DNA of 64,000 nt from DATIRA01 sp963766505 (GTDB lineage Bacteria > Pseudomonadota > Gammaproteobacteria > Steroidobacterales > Steroidobacteraceae), in contig CAVYAL010000005.1 of the NCBI GenBank assembly GCA_963766505.1, positions 1,054,001 through 1,118,000 of the forward strand, given 5' to 3'. The notes below the pieces were generated by a model. The model worked only from the letters and a program-made list of their open reading frames with translations. It had not been told where the DNA came from and ran no database searches. Below are positions 46,679 to 55,185 of the stretch, piece after piece. The translations under genes were made by a program, and so were the position numbers. Within the stretch, counting starts at the first letter, position 1, and every line of letters begins with the position of its first letter.

Positions 46679-48765
46679 ATGACCGAGTCCAGGCGCAGGA
46701 TTCTTGCTTCGATCGCCGCAGTATCCGCCGCGATCGCGCTCTCCGGCTGCGAGCCAACCCAGGACGGCGACCCGATTCCGCCGCCACCGTCGAAGTCGTT
46801 CAGGGCACTGTTCAGCCTGACGTCGGGTTTCGTGCCCTGGCCGCACGACGCGTTCTTCGCGGGCAGCACGGACGGCACGCTGAACATCCCGGCGCCGCTC
46901 AATGCGCCGCCCTTCACGACGATGGGCGCCGAGCTGAACACGCTCGACGGCTTCGGCACCTCGGCGATCATCAACACGACCTTCGAGCAGGAGATCGACG
47001 GCTCCTCGCTTTCGGGCAGCAGCGTTTACATGATCGAGATGTACCTCTCGAACACCACGAAGCTGCCGGCCGGCGCAGGCGAGCTGCCGCCGGGCGCCAC
47101 CTCGCCTGTGAGCCGGGTGCTGGAATACGGCACGGACTTCATCGCAGAGGTCTCGCCCGACTACGACAGCTTCGGCCGGATCCTGCGCATCACGCCGCTG
47201 AAGCCGCTGCGAGCCAGCACCGGTGGTCTCAACATCGGCTACTACGTGCTGCTCACCAATGGCATCAAGGACACGGCCGGTCGCTCGGCCCGCGCGGACG
47301 CTCTCTATGCCGAGCTGAAGGGCGCACCGGCAGACTGCGCGGGCATCACCGACCCGACCTCGCTCGCGCTCTGCGCCTGGACCAAGGCCCACTTGTCGGT
47401 CGCCGCGCGCTCGAACTGGTGGACCCGGCCTCGGTCGTGCTGTCCTGGAACTTCACGACGCAGTCGGTCGAGGACACGTTCGACGTGCTCGCGGCGCTGG
47501 TGCCGGCTCAGCCGACCGGCGTGCAGCCGACGGGCTTCAAGACCTCCGACGTGAGCCCGGCGCTGCAGGGCAAGGCCGACATCTTCGTCGGCACGACGCA
47601 GCTGCCGTACTATCTCGAGGCCGCCTCGAGCCCGGGTGATTCGAACGCCGTGCTGAAGAGCTACTGGAAGGCCGCCGGCCCCTCGCCGGTGCCCGGCATC
47701 GACCCCGCGAGCCGGAACCTGACGCGTTTCAACCCGGTGCCGGGCAAGACGACCGACGTGACGGTGCCGCTGCTCGTGACCGTGCCGAACGCCACGGCCG
47801 CCGGTGGCGCGGGCTGCCCGAGGCCGACCGCAGGATGGCCGGTCGCGATCGTGCAGCACGGCATCACCGGCAACCGCTCGCAGGCGCTCGCGATGGCCGA
47901 CTCGTTCGCTGACGGCTGCTTCATCGTCGCGGCGATCGACCTGCCGCTGCACGGCATCACCGACACGGCGAATCCGCTGTACGCGGGCCCGATCGAGCGT
48001 ACTTTCAACGTCGATCTGAACGCGGACGGGAAAATCGATGATTCGGGCACCCATTTCATCAACCTGTCGAGCCCGCTGACGGGCCGCGACAACCTGCGTC
48101 AGGGCGAGGCCGACATCATCGTGCTCACTAAGTCGCTGGCGAACCTGGACGTGACCGGTGATGGTCAGCCGGACGTGGACCCGGCGCGGATCCACTACGT
48201 AGGCCTGTCGCTCGGCGGCATCGTCGGCGGCGCGCACGTGCACCACTCGGACACGCGAACGGCGACGCTGGCCGTACCGGGAGGCGTGCAGACCAAGCTG
48301 CTGCTCGATTCGGCGACTTTTGGCCCGGTGGTCCGAGCCGGCCTCGCAGCCGCCGGGCTCGTCGATAACTCGACGATTTTCAACAACCGGATCCTGCGCG
48401 ACTTCCAGACCGTGATCGACCCGGGCGATCCGATCAATCACATCTGCGCCTGCTCGGCCCAGCAGCCGGTGCACTTGATCCAGGTGGTCGGCGACACGGT
48501 CGTGCCGAACAACTCGACGCAGCGGCTCGTGACGGCCGGCAATCTCCGGCAGATCACGACGCCGGGGCCGAACCCGGTCGGTCCGACCGAGGGCGTCTGG
48601 GTCAACTTCACCGAGGGCTCGCACGGCTCGCTGTTCGACCCGACCGCGAGCCCCGCGGCAACGGTCGAGATGCAGAAGCAGACGGTCGGCTTCGCGGCCT
48701 CGGCCGTGCTGCCCGGCGGGCCGTTCGTCGTCGTCGAGGATACCTCGGTCGTCGAGACCGACTGA
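46679..48765 (+). pseudogene. Pla-1/cef-type extracellular lipase, apparent -1 frameshift near 47401-47411
   Basis: Lipoprotein leader MTESRRRILASIAAVSAAIA with lipobox LSGC. The N-terminal domain (FVPWPHDAFFAGSTDGTLNI, TLDGFGTSAIINTTFEQEI) matches Pla-1/cef-type lipases. The frame breaks at LCAWTKAHLSVAA and continues one frame over as LELVDPASVVLSWNFTTQSV. From there the alpha/beta-hydrolase core is intact: VAIVQHGITGNRSQALAMAD, FIVAAIDLPLHGITD, nucleophile motif IHYVGLSLGGIVGG, acid VVGDTVVPNNSTQ and His EGSHGSLFDP. One extra base at GCCGCGCGC restores a protein of about 695 aa. Confidence 0.82.
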
Positions 48766-48794
48766 CGCACCGGCCGGACACCACGGCCTGCGAG

Positions 48795-48829
48795 GAGAAG
48801 GGCGGGGACATCCCCGCCCTTCTCTTTTT
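48795..48829 (+). terminator. Strong intrinsic terminator after the lipase gene
   Basis: Stem GAGAAGGGCGGGG / CCCCGCCCTTCTC with loop ACAT, followed by TTTTT. Located 30 bp past the lipase stop and before ftsY. Confidence 0.88.
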
Positions 48830-48876
48830 CCGGCATTCGCTACAATCGTGCGCTGTGCTCCGCCGCCGGATTCCCG

Positions 48877-49875
48877 ATGAGCCTGTTCAGCTTCAAGTCG
48901 AAGAAGACGCCCGAGAGCGAGCCCGAGCGGAAGCAGCCCGGCTTCATCGCGCGCATGCGCGCGAAGTTGAACCGAGGCGATTCCTGGCTGACCTACGACC
49001 TCGCGAACCTGCTGCCGGGCGGGAAGATCGACGAGGACGTGCTCGACGAGCTCGAGTTGCGGCTGATCGGCGCCGATGTCGGCATCGAGACCACCGGGAA
49101 GATCCTCGCCGGGCTCCGGGGCCAGGTGGCCCGCAAGGAACTCGGCAATCTCGAGGCGCTGGTCAAGGCGCTGCGCTCGGCGATGCTCGCGATCGTCGAG
49201 CCCGTGAGCGTCCCGCTCGCAATCGACACCACGAAGCAGCCCTACGTGATCCTGGTCGTGGGCGTTAACGGCTCCGGCAAGACCACGACGATCGGCAAGC
49301 TGGCACGCGCGCTTCGTGACGAAGGCAAGGATGTCGTGCTGGCCGCGGGCGATACCTTCCGCGCGGCTGCGATCGAGCAGCTGCAGATCTGGGGCCAGCG
49401 CAACCAGGTGCCGGTCGTCGCGCAGTCGCCGGGCGCAGATCCGGCGGCCGTTATTTTCGACGCGCTGCAGTCGGCGAAGTCGCGTGGCGCCGACGTGCTG
49501 ATCGCAGACACGGCGGGGCGCCTGCACACGCAGAGCAACCTGATGGAAGAGCTGAAGAAGGTGAAACGCGTGCTCGGGCGGCTCGACCCGTCTGCGCCGC
49601 ACGAGGTGCTGCTGGTGCTGGACGCGGGCCAGGGACAGAACGCGCTCGCGCAGGCGCGGCAGTTCAACGATGCGCTCGGCGTGACCGGCATCGTGCTCAC
49701 CAAGCTCGACGGCACCGCGAAGGGCGGTATCGTGCTGGCGATCGCGGACCAGCTCGGGATACCGCTCAGGTACATCGGCGTCGGCGAGTCGGCCGAGGAC
49801 TTCGGCGTGTTCGAGGCCGGGAGCTTCGTCGACGCAGTGCTCGAGCCGCAGCGCGGCGGCGCGAACCCAGGATGA
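48877..49875 (+). CDS. ftsY: Signal recognition particle receptor FtsY
   Basis: SRP GTPase docking ribosomes to the membrane. Protein of 332 aa with a short acidic A domain (KTPESEPERKQ), N domain helices, and G domain: GVNGSGKTTTIGKLA (about 129-143), AAGDTFRAAAIEQLQ, VLIADTAGRLHTQSNLMEEL, LTKLDGTAKGGIVLAI and the C-terminal YIGVGESAEDFGVFEAGSFV. First gene of ftsY-ftsE-ftsX; overlaps ftsE by 4 bp. Confidence 0.96.
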   Translation: MSLFSFKSKKTPESEPERKQPGFIARMRAKLNRGDSWLTYDLANLLPGGKIDEDVLDELELRLIGADVGIETTGKILAGLRGQVARKELGNLEALVKALRSAMLAIVEPVSVPLAIDTTKQPYVILVVGVNGSGKTTTIGKLARALRDEGKDVVLAAGDTFRAAAIEQLQIWGQRNQVPVVAQSPGADPAAVIFDALQSAKSRGADVLIADTAGRLHTQSNLMEELKKVKRVLGRLDPSAPHEVLLVLDAGQGQNALAQARQFNDALGVTGIVLTKLDGTAKGGIVLAIADQLGIPLRYIGVGESAEDFGVFEAGSFVDAVLEPQRGGANPG

Positions 49876-50576
49876 TCCGTTTCGACCACGTCTGGAAGCG
49901 GTACCCGAACGGCCGGGAGGCGCTTTCGGACCTCTGTCTCGACGTGAACCGCGGCGAGATGGTGTTCCTGACCGGGCACTCCGGCGCCGGCAAGAGCACG
50001 CTGCTGAAGCTGATCGCGTTGATCGAGCGCCCGAGCCGCGGGACGCTGGTCGTGAACGGGCAGAACACTTCCGCCGTGCCGCGCAGGAAGGTCCCGCCGT
50101 TCCGCCGGCAGCTCGGGATCGTCTTCCAGGACCACAAGCTGCTGATGGACCGGCCTGTCTACGACAACGTCGCGCTGCCGCTGGTGATTGCCGGCGTGCC
50201 GGGCAGGGACATCGGCAAGCGCGTCCGGGCGGCGCTCGACCAGGTGGGACTGCTCGGTCGGGAGAAGAGCACGCCGATCGAGCTCTCGACCGGCGAGCAG
50301 CAGCGCGTCGGGATCGCACGCGCGGTCGTCAGCAAGCCGGAGATCCTGATCGCCGATGAGCCGACCGGCAACCTCGACCCGGATCTTTCCGTCGAGATCA
50401 TCAACATCTTCAAGCGCTTCAACGAGGTCGGCGTGACCGTGCTGGTCGCGAGCCACGACCTGCACCTGATCGAGCGTTACGGCGCGCGGCGGGTCGTGCT
50501 CGAGGGCGGCCGCACGCTCGATTCGCCGGATGCCGCGCTGCCGCTGCCCTCCATCGTGACCGACCTCGCGCGATGA
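49872..50576 (+). CDS. ftsE: Cell division ATP-binding protein FtsE
   Basis: ATPase of 234 aa that works with FtsX to activate septal murein hydrolases. FDHVWKRYPNGREALSDLCL, Walker A GHSGAGKSTLLKLI, Q-loop VFQDHKLL, Walker B ILIADEPTGNLDP, switch ASHDLHLIE. The ABC signature reads LSTGEQQR rather than the usual LSGGEQQR, a small but noteworthy change at an ATP-contacting Gly. Overlaps ftsY and ftsX by 4 bp each. Confidence 0.95.
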   Translation: MIRFDHVWKRYPNGREALSDLCLDVNRGEMVFLTGHSGAGKSTLLKLIALIERPSRGTLVVNGQNTSAVPRRKVPPFRRQLGIVFQDHKLLMDRPVYDNVALPLVIAGVPGRDIGKRVRAALDQVGLLGREKSTPIELSTGEQQRVGIARAVVSKPEILIADEPTGNLDPDLSVEIINIFKRFNEVGVTVLVASHDLHLIERYGARRVVLEGGRTLDSPDAALPLPSIVTDLAR

Positions 50577-51487
50577 AGCAGTGGCTCGAACGGCAGGTCC
50601 AGACCTTCGTCGGCTCGCTTGGGCGGCTGTGGCGCAAGCCGTTCGCTACGCTGCTCACCGTGCTCGTGATCGGCATCGCGCTGGCGCTGCCGGCCTGCCT
50701 GCACGTGCTGGTGCAGAACGTGCGGGCGGCCAGCGGCGGCTGGGGCAACGCGCTCGACATGTCCGTGTACATGAAGCAGTCCGCGACCCTCGAGCAGGCC
50801 CGGCAGACCGAGAAGCGGATCCGCCAGCGACGGGACGTCGCCGAAGTCACGCTGGTGCCGGCCGACGAGGCGCTCGAGGAGTTCAGCCGTAATTCGGGCT
50901 TCGGAGAAGCGCTCGGGGCGCTGAAGGAAAACCCGCTGCCGCACGCGCTGATCGTGCGGCCGGCCGAGGACTTCCGCGAGCCCTCGATAGTCGCGAACCT
51001 GAAGGATGAGCTCGGCAAGCTCCCGGACGTGGACCTCGTGCAGCTCGACACGGAGTGGGTCACCCGCTTCAACGCGATCCTGGACGTCGTGCGACGGGTC
51101 GTGTTCCTGGCCGCGGGGCTCTTCGCGCTCGGCGTGCTCGTGATCGTCGGCAATACGATCCGTCTCGACATCGAAAACCGTCGCGAGGAAATCGAGGTCA
51201 CGAAACTGGTCGGTGGAAGCGACCGGTTCGTGCGCCGGCCGTTCCTCTACAGCGGCGTCTGGTACGGGCTGGGCGGCGGCCTGATCGCCTGGCTGATCGT
51301 CGCGGTCGTGATCCTGGTGCTCGGCGACCCGGTGAGCCGGATCGCAGGCCTCTACGGGAGCGGCTTCGACCTGCACGGGCTGGGCCCGGAGGGCAGCGCG
51401 GCGCTGGTGGGCGGTGGGGCGCTGCTCGGCTGGCTCGGCTCGTTCATCGCCGCGACCCGGGAACTGCGCGGCATCGAGCCCCGCTGA
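50573..51487 (+). CDS. ftsX: Cell division protein FtsX
   Basis: Inner-membrane partner of FtsE, 304 aa. Four transmembrane helices (PFATLLTVLVIGIALALPAC, VVFLAAGLFALGVLVIVGNT, GGGLIAWLIVAVVILVLGDP, AALVGGGALLGWLGSFIAA) frame a periplasmic loop. Conserved RLDIENRREEIEVTKLVGGS DRFVRRPFLYSG is diagnostic. Translationally coupled to ftsE. Confidence 0.95.
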   Translation: MKQWLERQVQTFVGSLGRLWRKPFATLLTVLVIGIALALPACLHVLVQNVRAASGGWGNALDMSVYMKQSATLEQARQTEKRIRQRRDVAEVTLVPADEALEEFSRNSGFGEALGALKENPLPHALIVRPAEDFREPSIVANLKDELGKLPDVDLVQLDTEWVTRFNAILDVVRRVVFLAAGLFALGVLVIVGNTIRLDIENRREEIEVTKLVGGSDRFVRRPFLYSGVWYGLGGGLIAWLIVAVVILVLGDPVSRIAGLYGSGFDLHGLGPEGSAALVGGGALLGWLGSFIAATRELRGIEPR

Positions 51488-51550
51488 CGCCTGCCCGACA
51501 GGCCGCCTTATGAGAATAACTAACTGATTTATATAGCTTTTGCTTCCTCT

Positions 51551-51578
51551 GCCCGGACTGTCCGGGCGGGAACTTCCC
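51551..51578 (+). promoter_or_regulatory. Inverted repeats in the rpoH upstream region
   Basis: GCCCGGA-CTG-TCCGGGC (51551-51567) is followed at once by GGGAA-C-TTCCC (51568-51578), just before the CIRCE element. The first could terminate ftsEX transcription or structure the rpoH leader. An AT-rich tract at 51516-51542 with TATATA at 51530-51535 is the likely promoter region. Confidence 0.45.
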
Positions 51579-51584
51579 GGCGGC

Positions 51585-51611
51585 TTAGCACTCTAACTCT
51601 CGGACTGCTAA
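51585..51611 (+). promoter_or_regulatory. CIRCE operator (HrcA-binding site) upstream of rpoH
   Basis: TTAGCACTC (51585-51593), nine spacer bases, then GACTGCTAA (51603-51611). The CIRCE consensus is TTAGCACTC-N9-GAGTGCTAA, so 17 of 18 arm positions match with the exact spacing. It ends 36 bp before the rpoH ATG. HrcA normally represses groESL or dnaK through this site; here it would put sigma-32 itself under HrcA. Confidence 0.85.
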
Positions 51612-51647
51612 GATTCGAACCCACCTGGGGAGGACACCAAAGTAACG

Positions 51648-52529
51648 ATGACCACTACCGCCCTGATTCCGCGCAATCCGAGCGAACTCGCCCTCGTCGG
51701 CCCGATCGGCAGTTTCGATGCCTATGTCGATGCCGTCAGCCGGATACCGGTGCTCAGTCGCGAGGAGGAACTCGAGCTGGCCACCCGTTTCAGGCTCGAC
51801 GACGACCTCGACGCTGCCCGGCAGCTGGTGCTGTCCCACCTGCGCTTCGTCGTGCACCTTGCGCGCGGCTACGCGGGTTACGGCCTGCCGATCAGCGACC
51901 TCGTGCAGGAAGGCAACGTCGGCCTGATGAAGGCGGTGAAGCGCTTCGACCCGACGGTGGGCGTGCGGCTGGTGTCGTTTGCAGTCCACTGGATCCGAGC
52001 AGAGATCCACGAGTTCGTGCTGCGGAACTGGCGGCTCGTCAAGGTCGCCACGACCAAGGCCCAGCGGAAGCTCTTCTTCAACCTTCGCAAGAAGAAGCGC
52101 CACCTCGGCTGGCTCAGCCGCGAGGAAACCGCTGCGGTCGCCCGCGACCTCGGCGTTTCGACCGCGGAAGTCACGGAAATGGAGCGGCGGCTGTCGTCGC
52201 GCGACCTGTCCTTCGACCCGGCACCGGACTCGGGCGACGACGAGGAGAGCTACTCCCCGTCGGCCTACCTGCCCGCCCCTGATTCGGATCCTGCGCTCGC
52301 AGTTGAGCGTGCCGAATGGGACGACGACGTCAGCGAGCGCGTCGCGGATGCGATGACCCGGCTCGACGACCGGAGCCAGGCGATCCTGCGCGCCCGCTGG
52401 ATGGGCGAGGACAAGGCCACGCTGCACGAGCTGGCCGAGGAATACGGTGTGTCGGCGGAGCGCATCCGCCAGATCGAGGCGAACGCGATCAAGAAGCTGC
52501 GCAAGCTCGTCGCGCCCGAGGCCGCCTGA
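51648..52529 (+). CDS. rpoH: RNA polymerase sigma-32 factor
   Basis: Heat-shock sigma factor of 293 aa. N-terminal YVDAVSRIPVLSREEELELA, region 2 (SHLRFVVHLARGYAGYGLPI, DLVQEGNVGLMKAVKRFDP, RLVSFAVHWIRAEIHEFVL), the RpoH box region with KAQRKLFFNLRKKKRHLGWL, and region 4 ATLHELAEEYGVSAERIRQI. GGGGAGG lies 15 nt before ATG 51648. Preceded by a CIRCE operator. ftsYEX-rpoH order is conserved in gammaproteobacteria. Confidence 0.96.
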   Translation: MTTTALIPRNPSELALVGPIGSFDAYVDAVSRIPVLSREEELELATRFRLDDDLDAARQLVLSHLRFVVHLARGYAGYGLPISDLVQEGNVGLMKAVKRFDPTVGVRLVSFAVHWIRAEIHEFVLRNWRLVKVATTKAQRKLFFNLRKKKRHLGWLSREETAAVARDLGVSTAEVTEMERRLSSRDLSFDPAPDSGDDEESYSPSAYLPAPDSDPALAVERAEWDDDVSERVADAMTRLDDRSQAILRARWMGEDKATLHELAEEYGVSAERIRQIEANAIKKLRKLVAPEAA

Positions 52530-52573
52530 ACCCGGCGAGCGCTGCAGCGCTCCCCTGCGCCTGGCGCTGAAGA

Positions 52574-52602
52574 CCCTCTCCCGAGCCGGGCCCGGGAGAG
52601 GG
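52574..52602. terminator. Hairpin between rpoH and the convergent OmpA-type gene
   Basis: CCCTCTCCCG / CGGGAGAGGG, a 10-bp stem with a 9-nt GC-rich loop, between convergent stops. There is no T-run; likely bidirectional termination aid. Confidence 0.55.
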
Positions 52603-52619
52603 CTGTCGTTCCACCCCGC

Positions 52620-53306
52620 TCAGCCCTTCTTGGCCTTCTGCAGGTTGTCCTCGGTGACCGGGACGATCGTCAGCTCGACGCGCCGGTTCTGCGCACGACC
52701 GTCCTCGGTCGAGTTGTCGGCGACCGGGTGATCCGGGCCGGCACCGATCGTGACCAGGCGCTGGGCCGGTACGCCGCGGCTCACCAGGTAGTTCTTGACG
52801 CTGTTCGCCCGACGCTCCGACAGCTTCATGTTGTAGTCGCGGCTGCCCGTGCTGTCCGTGTGACCGGCGACCTGGATCACCGTCTGGTTGTAGTCGATCA
52901 GCGTCTCCGCGACCTTGTCGAGCACTGAGTTGAACTGCGGGTTCAGGTTTGCGCTGTCAAACCCGAAGGTCACGTTGCCCGGCATGTCGAGCGTGATGTT
53001 GTCGCCCCTGCGCACCACGTCCACGCCGGTGCCGGCCATCTGCCGGCGAAGAGCCGCTTCCTGCTTGTCCTGGTAGTTGCCGACCGCGCCGCCGGCCAGC
53101 GCGCCGACACCGGCGCCGATCAGCGCGCCTTCCCAGCCGCCGCCGATCAGCAGGCCTGCGACCGCGCCGCCCGCCGCACCGATGCCGGTACCCTTGCGGG
53201 TCTTTTCCTTCTCCGGGTTGGTCGCGAAATCCTCCATCGCGGCGCAGCCCGCCAGCGCCACGGTGGCGGCGACGACGGCCACGATGCCTGTCTTCGATCG
53301 AATCAT
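52620..53306 (-). CDS. OmpA-family lipoprotein with glycine-zipper region
   Basis: Protein of 228 aa from ATG 53306 behind GGAG. Lipobox LAGC. Residues about 42-75 are a glycine-zipper (GIGAAGGAVAGLLIGGGWEG, GAGVGALAGGAVGN). The C-terminal OmpA peptidoglycan-binding domain reads FDSANLNPQFNSVLDKVAET, QVAGHTDSTGSRDYNMKLSE RRANSVKNYL and NRRVELTI. Same layout as YiaD/Pal-like lipoproteins: outer-membrane anchored and bound to murein. An open frame joins it to the upstream gene, but the ribosome-binding site and leader fix this start. Confidence 0.92.
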   Translation of the reverse strand: MIRSKTGIVAVVAATVALAGCAAMEDFATNPEKEKTRKGTGIGAAGGAVAGLLIGGGWEGALIGAGVGALAGGAVGNYQDKQEAALRRQMAGTGVDVVRRGDNITLDMPGNVTFGFDSANLNPQFNSVLDKVAETLIDYNQTVIQVAGHTDSTGSRDYNMKLSERRANSVKNYLVSRGVPAQRLVTIGAGPDHPVADNSTEDGRAQNRRVELTIVPVTEDNLQKAKKG

Positions 53307-53401
53307 CGGTAACTCCTCGGCTTTCCTGTGGGTGCGTCGGATCGGGCCCTGCAGCACGTCCTGCTGATCCCACGCTGCCGGCAATGATCGCCCGCCCGTC
53401 G

Positions 53402-54353
53402 TCAATCGGCAATGCCGGTGGCTCGCACAGCGATGCGATGCCCGTTCCGCAGCGCGGCGTGGACGACCGCAGCCTCCTCGAAAGCGATCGCGTGCAGCTC
53501 GGCGGTCCGAAGCGGCGTGGCCGCATAGCCGCCCGCCACCGTCAGGACCAGCGGCAGGCCGAGCGCGGCACACCGCTCGAGCACGTGCCGATCTCGCTGG
53601 CGCAGGCCCGAATCCGACAAGCGCGAGCCGCCCATAGCGGTCTCCGGCGACCGGATCGACGCCGGCGAGATAGAACACGATGTCGGGCAGGAAGCGAGCC
53701 AGGATTCCTGAGAGGTTTCGCTCCAGTGCATCGAGGTACTGCGCATCGCCGGCGCCGTCGGGCAGGCCCACGTCCAGCGTGGACCTCGACTTGCGGGCCG
53801 GGAAGTTCCGCTCGCCGTGCATCGAGAACGTGAACACGTCCGCGTCGTTCTCGAAGATCGCGGCCGTACCGTTGCCCTGGTGCACGTCCAGGTCCACCAC
53901 CAGTGCTCGCGCGATCAGGCCGTCTCTCTGCAGCACGCGGGTCGCCACGGCCACGTCGTTCAGCACGCAGAAGCCTTCGCCGTGATCCGCGAAAGCGTGG
54001 TGGGTTCCGCCGGCTAGGTTGCCCGCGACTCCGTCCTCGAGCGCAGCCCTCGCAGCCTCCAGCGTTCCTTGTGCCGCGAGCCGCGATCGCCGCCACAGCT
54101 TCGGCGACCACGGCACGCCGATCCGGCGCTGCTCGGCGGCGTCGAGTGTTCCGCGAGCCAGTTGCTCGAGGTACTCGGCCGTATGCACGAGCCGCAGATC
54201 CTCGAGGCTGCACTCCGCAGGCTCGATGACGAACCGGGGATCCAGGCTCCCGCCTGCGACCAGGCGCTCGTACAGCAGCGGGTATTTCGCCATCGGGAAG
54301 GGATGCCCGGCGGGCAACTGCAGCAGGTAGTCGGCGTGATAGCAGCAGCGCAT
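53402..54353 (-). pseudogene. Histone-deacetylase/acetoin-utilisation family amidohydrolase, apparent +1 frameshift near 53615-53622
   Basis: Zinc deacetylase fold. From ATG 54353 (MRCCYHADYLLQLPAGHPFP) the frame shows AGGTHHAFADHGEGFCVLND, VVDLDVHQGNGTAAIFEND, FSMHGERNFPARKSRSTLDV and FYLAGVDPVAGDRYGRLAL, covering the catalytic His pair and the zinc ligands Asp, His, Asp. It then slips at GCGCTTGTCGG. Removing one T gives SDSGLRQRDRHVLERCAALG then LPLVLTVAGGYA and stops at 53402, a normal 316-aa protein. Without correction the frame fuses into the OmpA-type gene. Relatives act on small acetylated amines. Confidence 0.8.
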
Positions 54354-54464
54354 CCGTGTTCCCGGCCCCGGCCCGTCGGAGGGGTCAAAGACGCTAAAAT
54401 AGCGGTTGATCCATTTCCCCGCACGAAACAGCCGTGCCTGCTTGATCAAATACAGGAGTCAGGC

Positions 54465-55064
54465 ATGAATACCCGCTCGTTCTTTACCCGCCTGCTTTCG
54501 CTCGCGCTTACCGCGCTGCTGATCGCTGGCTGCGCGAACCAGATGGAACCCGCCCGCAAGGCGATCGCCGACGTCGAGGCCGCGCTGGCCGCGGCTGGCG
54601 CCGATGCCACCAAGTACATCCCCGGCCAGGTGCGGGCGGTCGAAGCGCAGATTGCGAACCTGAACACCCTGTTCGACCAGCAGGACTACAAGGGTGTGCT
54701 CGCGGCCACACCGGCGGCGCTCGCGCAGGCCGAGGCACTGGCCGGCGCAGCCTCGGCGGCCAGGCAGGCCGCGATGGAGGCCCACGAGGCGGAATGGGCG
54801 TCGCTGATCGCCACGTTGCCCGGGGCGCTCACCGCGATAGACGCGCGCGTCAGCATTCTCGCGAAGGCCAGGAAGCTGCCCGACGGGATGACCGCCGAGC
54901 AACTGCAATCGGTGCAGCAGGGATTCGCGGAGACCAGCGACCTCTGGACCCGCGCGACGGCGTCGCATGCCGTCGGCGAGCTCGAGCAGGCCGTAGCGCT
55001 GGGCGTCTCGGTTAAGGAACGCGCCGATGGCTTGCTGGCTGCGCTCGGCATGAGCACGGGCTGA
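54465..55064 (+). CDS. Lipoprotein, helical, function unknown
   Basis: Protein of 199 aa behind AGGAG. Leader MNTRSFFTRLLSLALTALLI with lipobox IAGC. The mature part is Ala-rich and fully helical (KAIADVEAALAAAGADATKY, VEAQIANLNTLFDQQDYKGV, LAATPAALAQAEALAGAASA), likely a periplasmic helical bundle. Similar lipoproteins occur in other gammaproteobacteria without known role. Divergent from the HDAC-like gene. Confidence 0.72.
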   Translation: MNTRSFFTRLLSLALTALLIAGCANQMEPARKAIADVEAALAAAGADATKYIPGQVRAVEAQIANLNTLFDQQDYKGVLAATPAALAQAEALAGAASAARQAAMEAHEAEWASLIATLPGALTAIDARVSILAKARKLPDGMTAEQLQSVQQGFAETSDLWTRATASHAVGELEQAVALGVSVKERADGLLAALGMSTG

Positions 55065-55085
55065 GCCGGGCCCGGTCCGCGCTGA

Positions 55086-55118
55086 ACGGGCCGCCTCGCA
55101 CGGCCCGTGTTCTTTCTT
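55086..55118 (+). terminator. Intrinsic terminator of the lipoprotein gene
   Basis: Stem ACGGGCC / GGCCCGT with a 9-nt loop, followed by GTTCTTTCTTT, 22 bp after the stop. Confidence 0.65.
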
Positions 55119-55185
55119 TGCGCCGGACACATCGCTTGCGGAGAATAGCGGGATCGCCCCCGCTGCCCGAACCAGGAGCATTAAC

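Noticed and set aside
47305..50319. 1,004-residue minus-strand open frame
   Set aside because: Covers lipase, ftsY and ftsE in antisense; composition is Arg/Ala/Gly-rich and no domain is recognisable.
51609..51630. tRNA-like T-loop GATTCGAACCC next to the CIRCE element
   Set aside because: On the minus strand it reads GGGTTCGAATC, but no acceptor, D or anticodon stems can be formed around it.
52620..54449. A fused HDAC-OmpA protein of 609 residues
   Set aside because: The OmpA part has its own lipoprotein leader and ribosome-binding site, and the HDAC part continues in another frame to its own stop; the fusion results from a frameshift.
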